This document shows, piece by piece, positions 1 through 8,502 of a stretch of DNA of 64,000 bases. Both the position numbers and the translations under genes were made by a program. The notes beneath the pieces are model-generated. The model was not told the origin of the DNA. It was given only the letters and a program-made list of their open reading frames with translations, and did not search any database. Positions within the stretch are counted from its first letter, which is position 1; every line of letters begins with the position of its first letter. The stretch comes from Saccharomyces paradoxus (taxonomy: Eukaryota > Ascomycota > Saccharomycetes > Saccharomycetales > Saccharomycetaceae), in assembly GCF_002079055.1 (NCBI RefSeq), contig NC_047489.1:248001-312000 (forward strand), in the 5' to 3' direction.

Positions 1-6
1 TTTTCT

Positions 7-2769
7 TCAAGGAAGCTCTTTCTCGTCTTCTTCTTCATCACTGGAATCATTTTCATTAGACAAGGGTAATTTGTTATCCTTCCCATTGAAACCAATCCAT
101 CCTTCTTCGTCGTCAGATTCCATGGCCACATCATTCTCTTCGTTATCTTCCTCTGCGTCATCTTTTAATAGAACCTCATCATCATCAGCCGTATCATCTT
201 CCATGGACCCGTCAGTTGAGACCAAGAACCTATAGGCGTATTTATTATCAGTTGTGGTGTTGACTACATCCTTAGCCACTCTAACAATAAATCTCTGTAT
301 TGACCTCATAGCCGTCGAGAAGAGATATTTGTGTTCGTTTATGTAATCACCGCTTGAAGATAATAGGGCTTTGATCCAAATTAGATTAAACTCAATGTGT
401 TGAGATTCAATAGCAAAATCACCTATGAATTTCAGGATTCTTGGTAAATATATTGCAGGAATATTACTTGCAACCAAGGGGATTTCCTTAATAGGTATGG
501 CTTCATAAACTTTATTGATTAGGTATTCTTCATTTAATCTGAATGCCATTACTAATGCATTCAAATACTGTTTTTCCCGCAGTGCCTCTACGGTGGAATG
601 AGGGGTGACGTCGACATCCAGGTCAAAGGGATCAAATAATATCGTGTCATTAGTAGAATATATCAATAAACCTTCTGTCGAAGCAGCAGCAAATGCATTT
701 GCTGTTGGTGAGAACTGCACTGAAGTAACTCTAACCTCTGGCCTCATCCTTCTTGTCGACAGATCGCCACCTTTTTGAGAACCCGGTAAAGAATTATCAA
801 TACGGTCCTCCAAATCTGAATTTTCGCCTGCATCGTCGATTAAATCCAATGAACCTGCTTCAGTCATTTTCTTACTGTTCAAAAACTCAAGAGTACCGTT
901 CAAAGCCATGTTTCTGGATACAATGAATCTTTTCAACAAAACTTCATTTGGAACATCATACAGACAAATGGAATTATTATTACCACCAGCCACGATAGCC
1001 ATACCATCAAAACTGTAATGGATTGTAGTAAAGAATTTGGATCGTTCAGAATTTTTGGCAGTGAATCTATCTTCATTAAACCTACCAGATATTATGTCTT
1101 TTCTACAATCAATGTTGCCCACTTGCTTGGCATCTTCTATGTTGAAGATAGAGATTTGACCCTTTAAGGTGGAAACTGCGACTTCTTTCCCATCCGGTCT
1201 CATTGACAAGGCTAGAACATCGGAATAAACTTCTAATGGTTCCACTTGTTGGCTTCTACCAAATATGGACCAAATTCTAATTGTTTTATCCCATGATGCG
1301 GAAGCTAAGACACTGTTCTCTTGACTGAACGACAGACACGAAACGGGACCTTCGTGTCCGGACAAAGCATCTAGCAATTGACCCGTTTGCACTGACCAAA
1401 CGTGAATGTCAAAATTGTCAAGGGAGCCGGCACAAACGACTTCACCTGATGGATCCACCGCTAAACAATTGAATTGGATTCTTTCAGTACCAGTGAATGT
1501 TCTAAAATTACGATACCTGATTAAGTCCCATGCTCTCACCGTACCATCTAACGATGATGAAAACATGACCTGGCCCCTTTTCGCAAACTGTACAGCGGTC
1601 ACTGAAGAGGTGTGCTCTTCGAAAGTGGCCAAACAGAACCCTGATGTAATGTCCCAAACTTTGATTTTCCCATCATCGGATGCCGTCACTACACGTGAAC
1701 CGTCTGGAGAGTATGCGAGACTGTTTGTGGAATCGAAATGGCCCTGCTGCTTCAAGATGTATGATTCTGATTGCCACTCGTAAACTAGTAATTGGCCCAA
1801 TTTGCTGGAACCAAACGCCAGCCATTCACCGGTGTTGTTGACACTGACAGTGTTGACCGGATTTTGTCCCATAGAAAGCTGTTGAATCAAAGTGAAATCG
1901 GGTAAATCGTAGAGACGGAATTCTCCGCTAGTAAATCCGACAGCTAAAAGCCTTGTTGCTGGATGGAATGTCACACATTTTACTTTGGATTGGTTTGCGT
2001 AGAAAAAATGCTTCTTTGTGATTCTCCAGCTGTATTTCGAGATGTCTACTTCTTCTTGTTCGTCTTCGTTTTCACTTTCGTCTTCGTCGTCATCAGTGGG
2101 CCTCTTGGTAAATTCCCAGACAAAAACAGCACCGTCTTTGCTTACAGTGTAAATTTTTTCCTGGTCATGGCTGAAGAATGCACCCATAACGTAGTCTCTG
2201 TGGCCGTTGAATGTTGTCGCCGCAAGGTTCTTCTCCTCTGAATATACGGACCATATTTTTGCACTCAAGTCTTTGGAAGTGGTGAGGATGAACCTGGAAT
2301 CTTGCGACCACGTCAAAGACGTTATGTCTTGAAAGTGTCCCGCATGTACCCTATAGCGGACAAAAGGAGCGAATTGTCTGTCTTTGTTAACATCTGGAGT
2401 CTTCCAAATTTGTAAAAACCTGCCCGAGGCTAATGCAAAGAGTCTCCCATCGGGGCTGAACTTCACAGCAGAGCATTTTTCTTTAAAGTTGAAATGGTGA
2501 AGCACGTTGCGGGCTTTGAAGTTCACGAGGATGGCGCGACCGTCCTCGTCAATCGAAATCAGCAGTGTGCCTTGCTTGTTCAGATCAATGGCGGCAATAT
2601 TTTTGCGATGTTCGTATTCAAACGTGAACGATTTATTGTTGATCAAGTCAAACACACTGACCCTATTCCCCACCGGTGAGAGTAGTTGCTTGCCGTCATC
2701 GGAAAAGGTTATGTTGCCTTGTCTGTAGACCGTACCTAAAAGGTTTGAGAACTTGAAATCGGATTTCAT
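7..2769 (-). CDS. PWP2: Pwp2/Utp1, UTP-B subunit of the SSU processome
   Basis: Nucleolar WD-repeat scaffold of the UTP-B complex, which joins the 5' external transcribed spacer of pre-rRNA early in 40S subunit assembly. The 920-residue product is full length (about 923 in S. cerevisiae). WD repeats run from about residue 50 to 640, with clear blades ending in AKIWSV (near 170), VFVWEF (near 220), IKVWDI, VRAWDL and IRIWSI. An acidic insert lies at about 226-241. A Utp12-type helical domain covers about 745-850, and the last 70 residues are very rich in Asp and Glu. The start is the ATG at 2769, and the protein begins MKSDFKFSNLLGTVYRQG. PAC and RRPE motifs lie 130-150 bp upstream. Identification rests on whole-length similarity to the known protein and on synteny. 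Confidence 0.98.
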   Translation of the reverse strand: MKSDFKFSNLLGTVYRQGNITFSDDGKQLLSPVGNRVSVFDLINNKSFTFEYEHRKNIAAIDLNKQGTLLISIDEDGRAILVNFKARNVLHHFNFKEKCSAVKFSPDGRLFALASGRFLQIWKTPDVNKDRQFAPFVRYRVHAGHFQDITSLTWSQDSRFILTTSKDLSAKIWSVYSEEKNLAATTFNGHRDYVMGAFFSHDQEKIYTVSKDGAVFVWEFTKRPTDDDEDESENEDEQEEVDISKYSWRITKKHFFYANQSKVKCVTFHPATRLLAVGFTSGEFRLYDLPDFTLIQQLSMGQNPVNTVSVNNTGEWLAFGSSKLGQLLVYEWQSESYILKQQGHFDSTNSLAYSPDGSRVVTASDDGKIKVWDITSGFCLATFEEHTSSVTAVQFAKRGQVMFSSSLDGTVRAWDLIRYRNFRTFTGTERIQFNCLAVDPSGEVVCAGSLDNFDIHVWSVQTGQLLDALSGHEGPVSCLSFSQENSVLASASWDKTIRIWSIFGRSQQVEPLEVYSDVLALSMRPDGKEVAVSTLKGQISIFNIEDAKQVGNIDCRKDIISGRFNEDRFTAKNSERSKFFTTIHYSFDGMAIVAGGNNNSICLYDVPNEVLLKRFIVSRNMALNGTLEFLNSKKMTEAGSLDLIDDAGENSDLEDRIDNSLPGSQKGGDLSTRRMRPEVRVTSVQFSPTANAFAAASTEGLLIYSTNDTILFDPFDLDVDVTPHSTVEALREKQYLNALVMAFRLNEEYLINKVYEAIPIKEIPLVASNIPAIYLPRILKFIGDFAIESQHIEFNLIWIKALLSSSGDYINEHKYLFSTAMRSIQRFIVRVAKDVVNTTTDNKYAYRFLVSTDGSMEDDTADDDEVLLKDDAEEDNEENDVAMESDDEEGWIGFNGKDNKLPLSNENDSSDEEEDEKELP

Positions 2770-2898
2770 TAGGTTGCGGTTCGATCTGCGGTATGCTTTC
2801 TTGTCTACCTATTGAAAATCGTATTGTTATTATTATTATTATACTAATTATTATACATGCGTAAAACTATACTGGAAACTTTTTTTTTTCATCTTCAG

Positions 2899-2917
2899 CT
2901 CATCGCAAAATTTTTCC
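2899..2917 (-). promoter_or_regulatory. PAC plus RRPE motifs of the PWP2 promoter
   Basis: On the minus strand GCGATGAG (PAC, 2899-2906) abuts an A/T run matching the RRPE core (GGAAAAATTTTG, 2906-2917), about 130-150 bp before the PWP2 ATG. In yeast PAC is bound by Dot6/Tod6 and RRPE by Stb3, and the pair marks ribosome-biogenesis genes. The motifs are seen directly; their use here is inferred. Confidence 0.8.
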
Positions 2918-2984
2918 AAAAAATTTCAAAAAAGAACTTCCGTCGCATGTGACCAAGGTTAGATGCTTGAGATCATTATAATGA

Positions 2985-3761
2985 TTACTTACCGAAGCCG
3001 GCCCTGACGACTGCTTCTCTTGCAGTGGAATTGATGTGTTTAAACCGGTCAGGTCCTATGTGGGCGCCACCGAACCAACGTGCCACCACAACGATGACGT
3101 TCCACACATCCATGATGGTGATGAGGTGGAGCATTCTGGAACCGGCGGCGGTTTCACCGTCGTCATCAGAATCTTGATATGTTGCTGCAGAGCCATCCTG
3201 CTTGATTCGCCACGCGCTCATGACGTGATTTGCCTTGCGCATCTTGGAGTCAGTCTTTAGCAAGTCTAGCATGGCAAACGCTTGTTCCTCGGAAGTAACG
3301 TGTGCTGCAAAGGCCATGAAAGTCGAACCTCTATCAGTAATGGGGTCCGACGCAGTCCAGCCCTCGAAGGGATCTGTGGGGATGTCACTTTGCTGGACGG
3401 GTTCCGTCTCCTCCTCTGGCTCGACATACAGGACACCGTCGAGTTCTGTGAGGAAGTCGAATAGACAAACAGACCCGCGGTGGAAAACAGAATCCATCAC
3501 TTCCTGGAACAGATGCTGCAGGTACTTGGTGTCGTAGAGGTCGCGCTTAGCCAACGAAGTGCAGACACTAACGTCGATAACGTTAGGAGGCTCTTTAGAC
3601 GGGTAGTGCGCCGGAAAGGAGATCTGCAGTGTCATATACTCGTGCTGCGGGACTTTAACAACGATGATACTTCCGTCTTCCTGCTTCTTGGAGAGAAGGT
3701 CCGGGTAGATGGCCTCGACGGCCTCCAGTTCTTCGACCAACTGTTCGTGATCGTCATCCAT
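2985..3761 (-). CDS. YIH1: Yih1/IMPACT, Gcn1-binding inhibitor of Gcn2 activation
   Basis: Cytoplasmic protein that competes with the kinase Gcn2 for Gcn1 and so damps the amino-acid starvation response; it also binds monomeric actin. The length of 258 residues equals the S. cerevisiae protein. An RWD domain fills about residues 5-115 (starting EQLVEELEAVEAIYPDLL, with the YPSKEPP turn). After an acidic linker comes the UPF0029/IMPACT domain, about 140-250 (STFMAFAAHV, then VVVARWFGGAHIGPDRF). It starts at the ATG at 3761 and shares a divergent 151-bp promoter with TAH1. No truncation or odd base usage is seen. Confidence 0.98.
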   Translation of the reverse strand: MDDDHEQLVEELEAVEAIYPDLLSKKQEDGSIIVVKVPQHEYMTLQISFPAHYPSKEPPNVIDVSVCTSLAKRDLYDTKYLQHLFQEVMDSVFHRGSVCLFDFLTELDGVLYVEPEEETEPVQQSDIPTDPFEGWTASDPITDRGSTFMAFAAHVTSEEQAFAMLDLLKTDSKMRKANHVMSAWRIKQDGSAATYQDSDDDGETAAGSRMLHLITIMDVWNVIVVVARWFGGAHIGPDRFKHINSTAREAVVRAGFGK

Positions 3762-3796
3762 TGAGCCTTTCTTTCTTCCCTCTCTTTTTTTTTTCG

Positions 3797-3823
3797 TATA
3801 TATATATATATATGTATGTATTT
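3797..3823. repeat. (TA)n/(GTAT)n microsatellite in the YIH1-TAH1 promoter
   Basis: About eight TA dinucleotides, followed by a short TATG/TATT run, lie in the 151-bp divergent intergenic region. Such tracts vary in length between strains and can serve as TATA-like or nucleosome-poor sequence. No function can be assigned from sequence. Confidence 0.75.
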
Positions 3824-3912
3824 AAACTAGCGTATATGACTGTACAAGATGCAATTTTCTTAAGCGGTTTTTTCTTTTCAGTATTGCGAAAGAGAAAGCA
3901 ACGATAGAGAAC

Positions 3913-4248
3913 ATGAGCAAATTCGAAAAGGTGAAAGAACAGGGAAATTCTCTGTTCAAACAGGGCCTGTATCGCGAGGCCGTGCACTGTTACGACCAAC
4001 TAATTGCTGCGCAGCCGCAGAACCCGGTTGGATATAGCAACAAAGCCATGGCGTTGATCAAACTGTGTGAATATACACAGGCAATTCGAATGTGCCAGCA
4101 AGGACTGCGGTATGCCTCAACGGCAGAGCACGCGGCCATCAGATCCAAGTTGCAGTATCGTCTAGAGCTGTCACAAGCGGCGGTAGGGCCAGTGCAGATC
4201 CCTGTTTTTGAGGTTGATGAACTACCGGAGGGTTACGACCAATGCTAG
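3913..4248 (+). CDS. TAH1: Tah1, TPR cofactor of Hsp90 in the R2TP complex
   Basis: Small TPR protein that binds the C-terminal MEEVD of Hsp90 and pairs with Pih1 in the R2TP complex (Rvb1-Rvb2-Tah1-Pih1), which assembles box C/D snoRNPs and other large complexes. All 111 residues are present, as in S. cerevisiae. Two TPR units occupy about residues 3-70 (KVKEQGNSLFKQGLYREAVH and NPVGYSNKAMALIKLCEYTQ), with the carboxylate-clamp Lys/Asn positions visible. The C-terminal tail that binds Pih1 ends VDELPEGYDQC. The start is the ATG at 3913. A shadow reading frame on the other strand is not a gene. Confidence 0.98.
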   Translation: MSKFEKVKEQGNSLFKQGLYREAVHCYDQLIAAQPQNPVGYSNKAMALIKLCEYTQAIRMCQQGLRYASTAEHAAIRSKLQYRLELSQAAVGPVQIPVFEVDELPEGYDQC

Positions 4249-4286
4249 GAAAATGGAAGATGTAACTTTTCCACCCTATTTCTGAG

Positions 4287-4288
<2 letters not shown>

Positions 4289-4318
<30 letters not shown>
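4289..4318. repeat. (TA)n microsatellite after TAH1
   Basis: About fourteen uninterrupted TA dinucleotides lie some 40 bp beyond the TAH1 stop codon. They probably fall in the 3' UTR or terminator, where (TA)n is a yeast polyadenylation efficiency element. The assignment to 3'-end formation is inferred. Confidence 0.85.
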
Positions 4319-4321
<3 letters not shown>

Positions 4322-4404
4322 TTACTCATGTATGTGTTCATGTATGTATTCACGTATGTCCTTATGCGTATATGATTAATATGGTAGTATCTTGTTTTGT
4401 TTTT

Positions 4405-4415
4405 TTTTATGTTTA
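4405..4415 (+). other. ARS315: Candidate replication origin: exact ARS consensus (ARS315 position)
   Basis: TTTTATGTTTA matches all 11 positions of the yeast ARS consensus WTTTAYRTTTW and sits in an AT-rich gap. As I recall, S. cerevisiae has ARS315 in the same TAH1-YCR061W interval. It is the only perfect match I found in the intergenic sequence of the window. The extended 17-bp consensus is only partly met on the 3' side, and activity is inferred. Confidence 0.5.
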
Positions 4416-5126
4416 TCTTCACACTTGCATTTTTTACATAGCGAACAAAACAAAGAAACCACTCTAACCTGTAAGAGTATAAAATAAACAATTATAAAAA
4501 GCACAAGGTTGCACCAAGAAAAAACAACAGGCACGACGAGTTCAGTCATCGATATCAGAAACGTTACAATTGACCATACAAAAGTCTTTTGACGCTTATA
4601 CTTTCCGCTTTATTACATGAAACTAAATATTTTTGGTACTTGTTATATATATTAATCTCCCAAACAATTTCCACTATATCTTTGTCTTTGCGCACTATAC
4701 ACTCCACTTGTTACAATCAATGCAGCATATCTTACATATTTTTACTTGTTCGTTATACAGATAAAATCGAGATCTGGTATCATCATGGCACAACAATAAG
4801 TAAAAAGCACGATCCACGATCTAAGAAAAATCAGTTATTACGAACCACGGCAAATTAGCCGCCGAAAGCCGATATTTTTGCCACCGAACACAGTTTTTCT
4901 TTTCCACGGAGCTCTTCGCGGTTTTTTTGTTTCGGATTTTTTTTACCGGCTCTTAGCGGAGCAGTTTAGTTATAAGGGGAGTTCCAGCGGCGGTAGACGC
5001 TGCGCTTTATAAGACAACTTGCAAGGGTCTTGTCTATTGTATAACTGGAAGTGTGATACGCTGATATTTGTTTTTCATTGTACTCTTAATACCCCAACCT
5101 AAAAACAAACAAACATAGTGACGCTA

Positions 5127-7016
5127 ATGGTGCGTTTTGTTTCGATATTAAGTTTACTCGGCTGTGCGGCGACGCTTGTCATGGCTCATGATGACATGGA
5201 CATGGATATGGATATGGATATGGATATGGATATGGATATGAGTATGACAACGTCCACATCCGTAGATGTCTCTCCCACGGCATCCATTGTACCTGTGCCA
5301 CATGAGCCAAAACATTTGCACGGCCTTCCTATACTACAATCGCCCTCACTTACCCCCGCGGAGAGGTTGTACTGGGAAAATTACAACACTACAACCTACT
5401 TTACTACGCAAGCCGGAAATAGGGCTGCCCTTCGCTACCACATTATTACGCTGCTCTTGATTGCGTTTTTGCTCTACCCTGTGTCTCTGGCGCTAAGCGC
5501 CGCCCGTTCTAAGTGGCACTTACCCCTTCTGTTTTTCAATCTGTGCATCTGTATTTCTTCCGTTATGGCACTGTCGGTGTTCAAAAGCAGTTTCCCGGAG
5601 GACGACTGGTATGCGCATAATATCTATGGCACCACTTCTGGCCTTCTTCTCGTCTTTATGCTTGTTCACTTCTTCGCTGCGGTGCTTTCTGTCCCCGTCT
5701 CATCGGAATCGAAAAAGGAATACCGTCCGGTTGACTCTATCCCTTTAAATGATCTTGAGTCCACACCAGTCATGGTGAACAGTGCACGTGGCTCTCCAAG
5801 TCCTTCTTCCAACAGAGACACGTTGTTTTCCCTGTCTTCAGACACAACCACCACCACCGCCACCAATAATAACAAACGGGAGCATGTTGAAGGTGAAGAG
5901 GAGGGCGACAACACCTCTAATCACGACACTTTGCGCGACGAAGACTACGATGACGATGAAATCGCCTCCATTGAAGCCCCTCCTTTGTCTCCACAAGATA
6001 TACCCGTTTTCCGAATCTTGTTCGCCAACTCAAAGTATCAGAAGCTTGCCGCGCACCTCTCGTACGCCGCTAATGTTGTCTTTCATCTGCTTTCCTACCC
6101 GTTATTCATGTACATCTTCGTAGACCTGATCATTGGCTTCGCTGTGGGTAACTTGCTCGGCAAGGGCATCCGCATCTTTAATCTCTTGGCCCACTGGATC
6201 AAAGGCGGCGTATTCTTTACTCTCGGCGTTGTCTCTTTAGCACGATACTGCGGTTTCGGAGCTAAGTACGGCTGGGCATGGAACAACATCAGCTTCACAT
6301 CTCAACTCTCTCAAGAACGTTCCTCCAACCTCCTGTTCCGGTTTGCTCCCGCGGGCACTTTCACCATGGAGTCCATTGAATCCTTCCTCATCTTCTTTTA
6401 CGGGTCTACCAACATCTTCTTGGAACACTTGGCAGGGAATGGCGGCGCATGGACCGCCAAGGATCTGCAGCACGTGTCGATTGCCTTCATGTTCATAGGA
6501 ACTGGGCTGTGTGGGCTACTCACGGAGTACAAGCTAAACCACTGGCGATTCGAGCACGCCCGCAAACGGCCACAGGCTGATGTGGTTGCCGCCACGCCGG
6601 GATACTCTCCAAACCCCTTCCCCGCTTTCACCATATTTTGGACTGGGATTCTGATGTCCCAGCACGCACAGTCTTCACAATTCTCTACCACCATTCATAC
6701 GCAGTGGGGGTACTTGCTGTCCTATGGGTCCTTCTTCCGTCTGCTAACGTTCTTGATTCTGTTTTTGGTGCCCAACACCAGCAGCGTCGCGTCCAAACCG
6801 TTCACGGAGTTGATCACGTCGTTCTGTCTGCTCTGTGGTGGCCTCGTATTTATGGAGTCCACCGACCAATCCATCGAAGCCATGGAATATAGGGGGTTCA
6901 CTCCCATGTTCACTTTCAACCTCAGTGTTGGATTCGTTTCCTTGTTGATGGCTTGGGAGATGATTTTATTTATTTGGAAAGACAGGCTCATCAAAACCAG
7001 AAAAACCAGTCTTTAA
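5127..7016 (+). CDS. Ytp1-like multi-spanning membrane protein (YCR061W)
   Basis: Protein of unknown function related to Ytp1 (DUF2427 plus Ytp1-type C-terminal domain). The first ATG is at 5127; the frame is open a little further upstream but only through a GTG. That gives 629 residues, close to the 631 of S. cerevisiae. Residues 1-20 (MVRFVSILSLLGCAATLVMA) form a signal peptide. The predicted mature end begins HDD and continues with eight Asp-Met pairs. Several hydrophobic spans follow, one group at about 100-200 and the rest beyond about 300. A long Ser/Thr/acidic loop lies at about 200-290. An N-terminal metal-binding role is only a hypothesis. Downstream are a fossil LTR and the tRNA gene SUP61. 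Confidence 0.93.
   Translation: MVRFVSILSLLGCAATLVMAHDDMDMDMDMDMDMDMDMSMTTSTSVDVSPTASIVPVPHEPKHLHGLPILQSPSLTPAERLYWENYNTTTYFTTQAGNRAALRYHIITLLLIAFLLYPVSLALSAARSKWHLPLLFFNLCICISSVMALSVFKSSFPEDDWYAHNIYGTTSGLLLVFMLVHFFAAVLSVPVSSESKKEYRPVDSIPLNDLESTPVMVNSARGSPSPSSNRDTLFSLSSDTTTTTATNNNKREHVEGEEEGDNTSNHDTLRDEDYDDDEIASIEAPPLSPQDIPVFRILFANSKYQKLAAHLSYAANVVFHLLSYPLFMYIFVDLIIGFAVGNLLGKGIRIFNLLAHWIKGGVFFTLGVVSLARYCGFGAKYGWAWNNISFTSQLSQERSSNLLFRFAPAGTFTMESIESFLIFFYGSTNIFLEHLAGNGGAWTAKDLQHVSIAFMFIGTGLCGLLTEYKLNHWRFEHARKRPQADVVAATPGYSPNPFPAFTIFWTGILMSQHAQSSQFSTTIHTQWGYLLSYGSFFRLLTFLILFLVPNTSSVASKPFTELITSFCLLCGGLVFMESTDQSIEAMEYRGFTPMFTFNLSVGFVSLLMAWEMILFIWKDRLIKTRKTSL
5193..5246 (+). repeat. Hexanucleotide repeat coding (Asp-Met)n in YCR061W
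   Basis: Nine hexamers in frame: eight GAY-ATG units and a final AGT-ATG. They code for alternating Asp and Met right after the predicted signal-peptide cleavage site. Copy number is likely to vary between strains, as with other in-frame hexamers. Confidence 0.9.
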
Positions 7017-7159
7017 CCGCGCCAATGGCTTTTATTTTTATTCTTATTCCCTATCTTTTTTCTCTTTTTTTTTTTTTACTTTCCCCCATCTTTCAGTGAG
7101 GAGCATATATGCTTCACTTTTCCCTCACCCAATTTTCTAATTTTTAATTATTAATTATC

Positions 7160-7230
7160 CAGTATCTAGTAAATTCTGAATGCGCTATAAATTCCTCAAG
7201 GTTTATAAAATGAATAAAAAGATCCGTATA
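7160..7230 (-). mobile_element. Small fossil fragment resembling a delta LTR
   Basis: About 70 bp, including ATTCCTCAAGG and the following A-rich stretch, resemble the 3' part of a Ty1/Ty2 delta LTR on the minus strand, from memory of the delta consensus. It lies just upstream of a better-preserved remnant in the same orientation. It may be a separate older insertion or a duplicated piece. Much degraded. Confidence 0.35.
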
Positions 7231-7269
7231 AAAAACAAAGATCTCTATTGGAGTTGAGTTCAATGACGA

Positions 7270-7470
7270 TAATTGAGGATCCTGGTCTCGATAAAGTTAA
7301 TTATATTATGTATAATGAATCTGCTGGAAATTCTCTCAGAGAATGTAAAAAATCCACAAAGGAAAACCGACTACTCTACATAATATTATAATAAGTTCTT
7401 CCTACATTTTTTTTACGTTTCTATTCATTATCTTGTTAAATTATATACTCTCTCATTCCGAAGTATTCAA
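7270..7470 (-). mobile_element. Fossil solo delta LTR (Ty1/Ty2 family), partial
   Basis: Read on the plus strand, about 200 bp line up with the reverse complement of the 3' half or more of a delta LTR. Marks include GATAAAG, the TATTATGTATA region, an AATCCA block, TCTACA, and TATTCATTATC further on. Identity by eye is roughly 65-70 %, so it is an old, broken remnant, with no internal Ty sequence. It ends about 50 bp from the tRNA gene SUP61, as expected for a family that inserts just upstream of genes transcribed by RNA polymerase III. The rest of the LTR was not found. Confidence 0.6.
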
Positions 7471-7520
7471 AGAAACATGTATAAAACCAACCTCCTTAAA
7501 AGAGAACTTCAAATCGGAAT

Positions 7521-7621
7521 GGCACTATGGCCGAGTGGTTAAGGCGAGAGACTCGAATGGAATAAAAAGTTCGGCTATCTCTTGGGCTCTGCCCGCGCTG
7601 GTTCAAATCCTGCTGGTGTCG
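7521..7621 (+). tRNA. SUP61: tRNA-Ser(CGA) with intron
   Basis: This is the 101-bp gene of the serine tRNA that reads UCG codons, single-copy and essential in S. cerevisiae. The acceptor stem GGCACTA/TGGTGTC, D arm, anticodon stem AGAGA/TCTCT, long serine variable arm and T arm with GGTTCAAATCC (B box, 7600-7610) are all visible. The anticodon CGA is at 7554-7556. A 19-bp intron at 7558-7576 begins one base 3' of the anticodon, the standard site for tRNA splicing, leaving 82 bases. A run of T follows at once as the Pol III terminator. Confidence 0.98.
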
Positions 7622-7641
7622 TTTTCTTTTTTTTTTTTTTT
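7622..7641 (+). terminator. RNA polymerase III T-tract terminator of SUP61
   Basis: TTTT, one C, then about fifteen T residues start at the base after the mature tRNA end. This is a standard Pol III stop signal. Confidence 0.9.
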
Positions 7642-7911
7642 ATTGACAACATCGTTAATCAAAAAATTCTTACTCACTGAAACCAAAGACTTGGCGCATT
7701 CACAATCAATACTAGACTAATCACATCCGTTGTGACAAAATTTTTGAAGATGATACTGCGTTACCTCTTGAGCACACAGCATAGGACATTTGTCGTTCAC
7801 AACGGAAAGTGAAATACTTGAAAAAAAAAAAAAAATTTTTTAGGGACTCATCATCAGTGTAATCAAGTCTACACTCATCAAGGACAGCAAAGATCGCCCC
7901 ACAGAACGACA

Positions 7912-8385
7912 ATGCCGCGTATAAAGACGAGAAGATCCAAGCCTGCACCTGACGGGTTCGAAAAAATCAAGCCAACCCTCACAGATTTCGAAATCCAACT
8001 CAGAGATGCGCAAAAAGACAAGTCGTCTAAGCTCGCAGCAAAGGCCACTGAACAGCTCTGGGAGATAATGCAACTTCACCACCAGCGCTCTAGATACATA
8101 TATACTCTGTACTACAAGAGAAAGGCCATCTCTAAAGACCTTTACGACTGGTTGGTGAAGGAAAAGTACGCAGATAGATTACTTATTGCCAAATGGCGCA
8201 AAACCGGGTATGAAAAACTGTGCTGTTTACGCTGCATTCAAAAGAACGAAACTAACAACGGTAGCACTTGCATCTGCAGGGTGCCTCGCGCACAGTTGGA
8301 GGAAGAAGCACGCAAAAAGGACACGCAGGTTTCCTTCCATCAATGCGTCCACTGCGGCTGCCGTGGATGTGCAAGCACAGATTAA
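7912..8385 (+). CDS. BUD31: Bud31, G10-family spliceosome protein
   Basis: Zinc-binding component of the spliceosome, recruited with the NineTeen-related proteins. Mutants were first found by a bud-site defect, explained by poor splicing of particular transcripts. All 157 residues are present. The basic N-terminus (MPRIKTRRSKPAPDGFEKI) is typical of the family. The C-terminal third holds nine cysteines (104, 105, 108, 120, 122, 145, 148, 150, 153) that make the Zn cluster, ending HQCVHCGCRGCAS. The start is the ATG at 7912, about 60 bp after an A14/T6 tract. An antisense frame corresponds to a dubious S. cerevisiae ORF and is ignored. Confidence 0.98.
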   Translation: MPRIKTRRSKPAPDGFEKIKPTLTDFEIQLRDAQKDKSSKLAAKATEQLWEIMQLHHQRSRYIYTLYYKRKAISKDLYDWLVKEKYADRLLIAKWRKTGYEKLCCLRCIQKNETNNGSTCICRVPRAQLEEEARKKDTQVSFHQCVHCGCRGCASTD

Positions 8386-8502
8386 TGACTATATGCACGT
8401 TGCAGTATTGTTCTGGCCATGTAATTGCCCCTGCTACCATTTAAAATGGCGTCGTCATCTCCTTCGTCAAAGACGACCTGTTACCCAGTTTGGTCAATGA
8501 AA

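Larger units (their letters stand above)
4249..5126. other. 878-bp intergenic region TAH1-YCR061W
   Basis: This gap holds the TAH1 3' end, a (TA)n tract (4289-4318), an exact ARS consensus match (4405-4415) and the YCR061W promoter. The promoter has GC-rich boxes at about 4850-5010 and a stress-element-like AAGGGG near 4975. The only ORF of note (4589-4858) lacks an ATG start. No RNA gene is seen. Confidence 0.8.

Noticed and set aside
4589-4858. 89-codon ORF in the TAH1-YCR061W gap
   Set aside because: It opens with TTG and has no internal Met; low-complexity AT-rich sequence with no known homologue.
5118-5126. Earlier start for YCR061W
   Set aside because: It would need a GTG; the ATG at 5127 directly opens a good signal peptide.
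8252-8440. Antisense ORF over BUD31
   Set aside because: It corresponds to a dubious S. cerevisiae ORF and wholly overlaps the conserved zinc cluster of BUD31.
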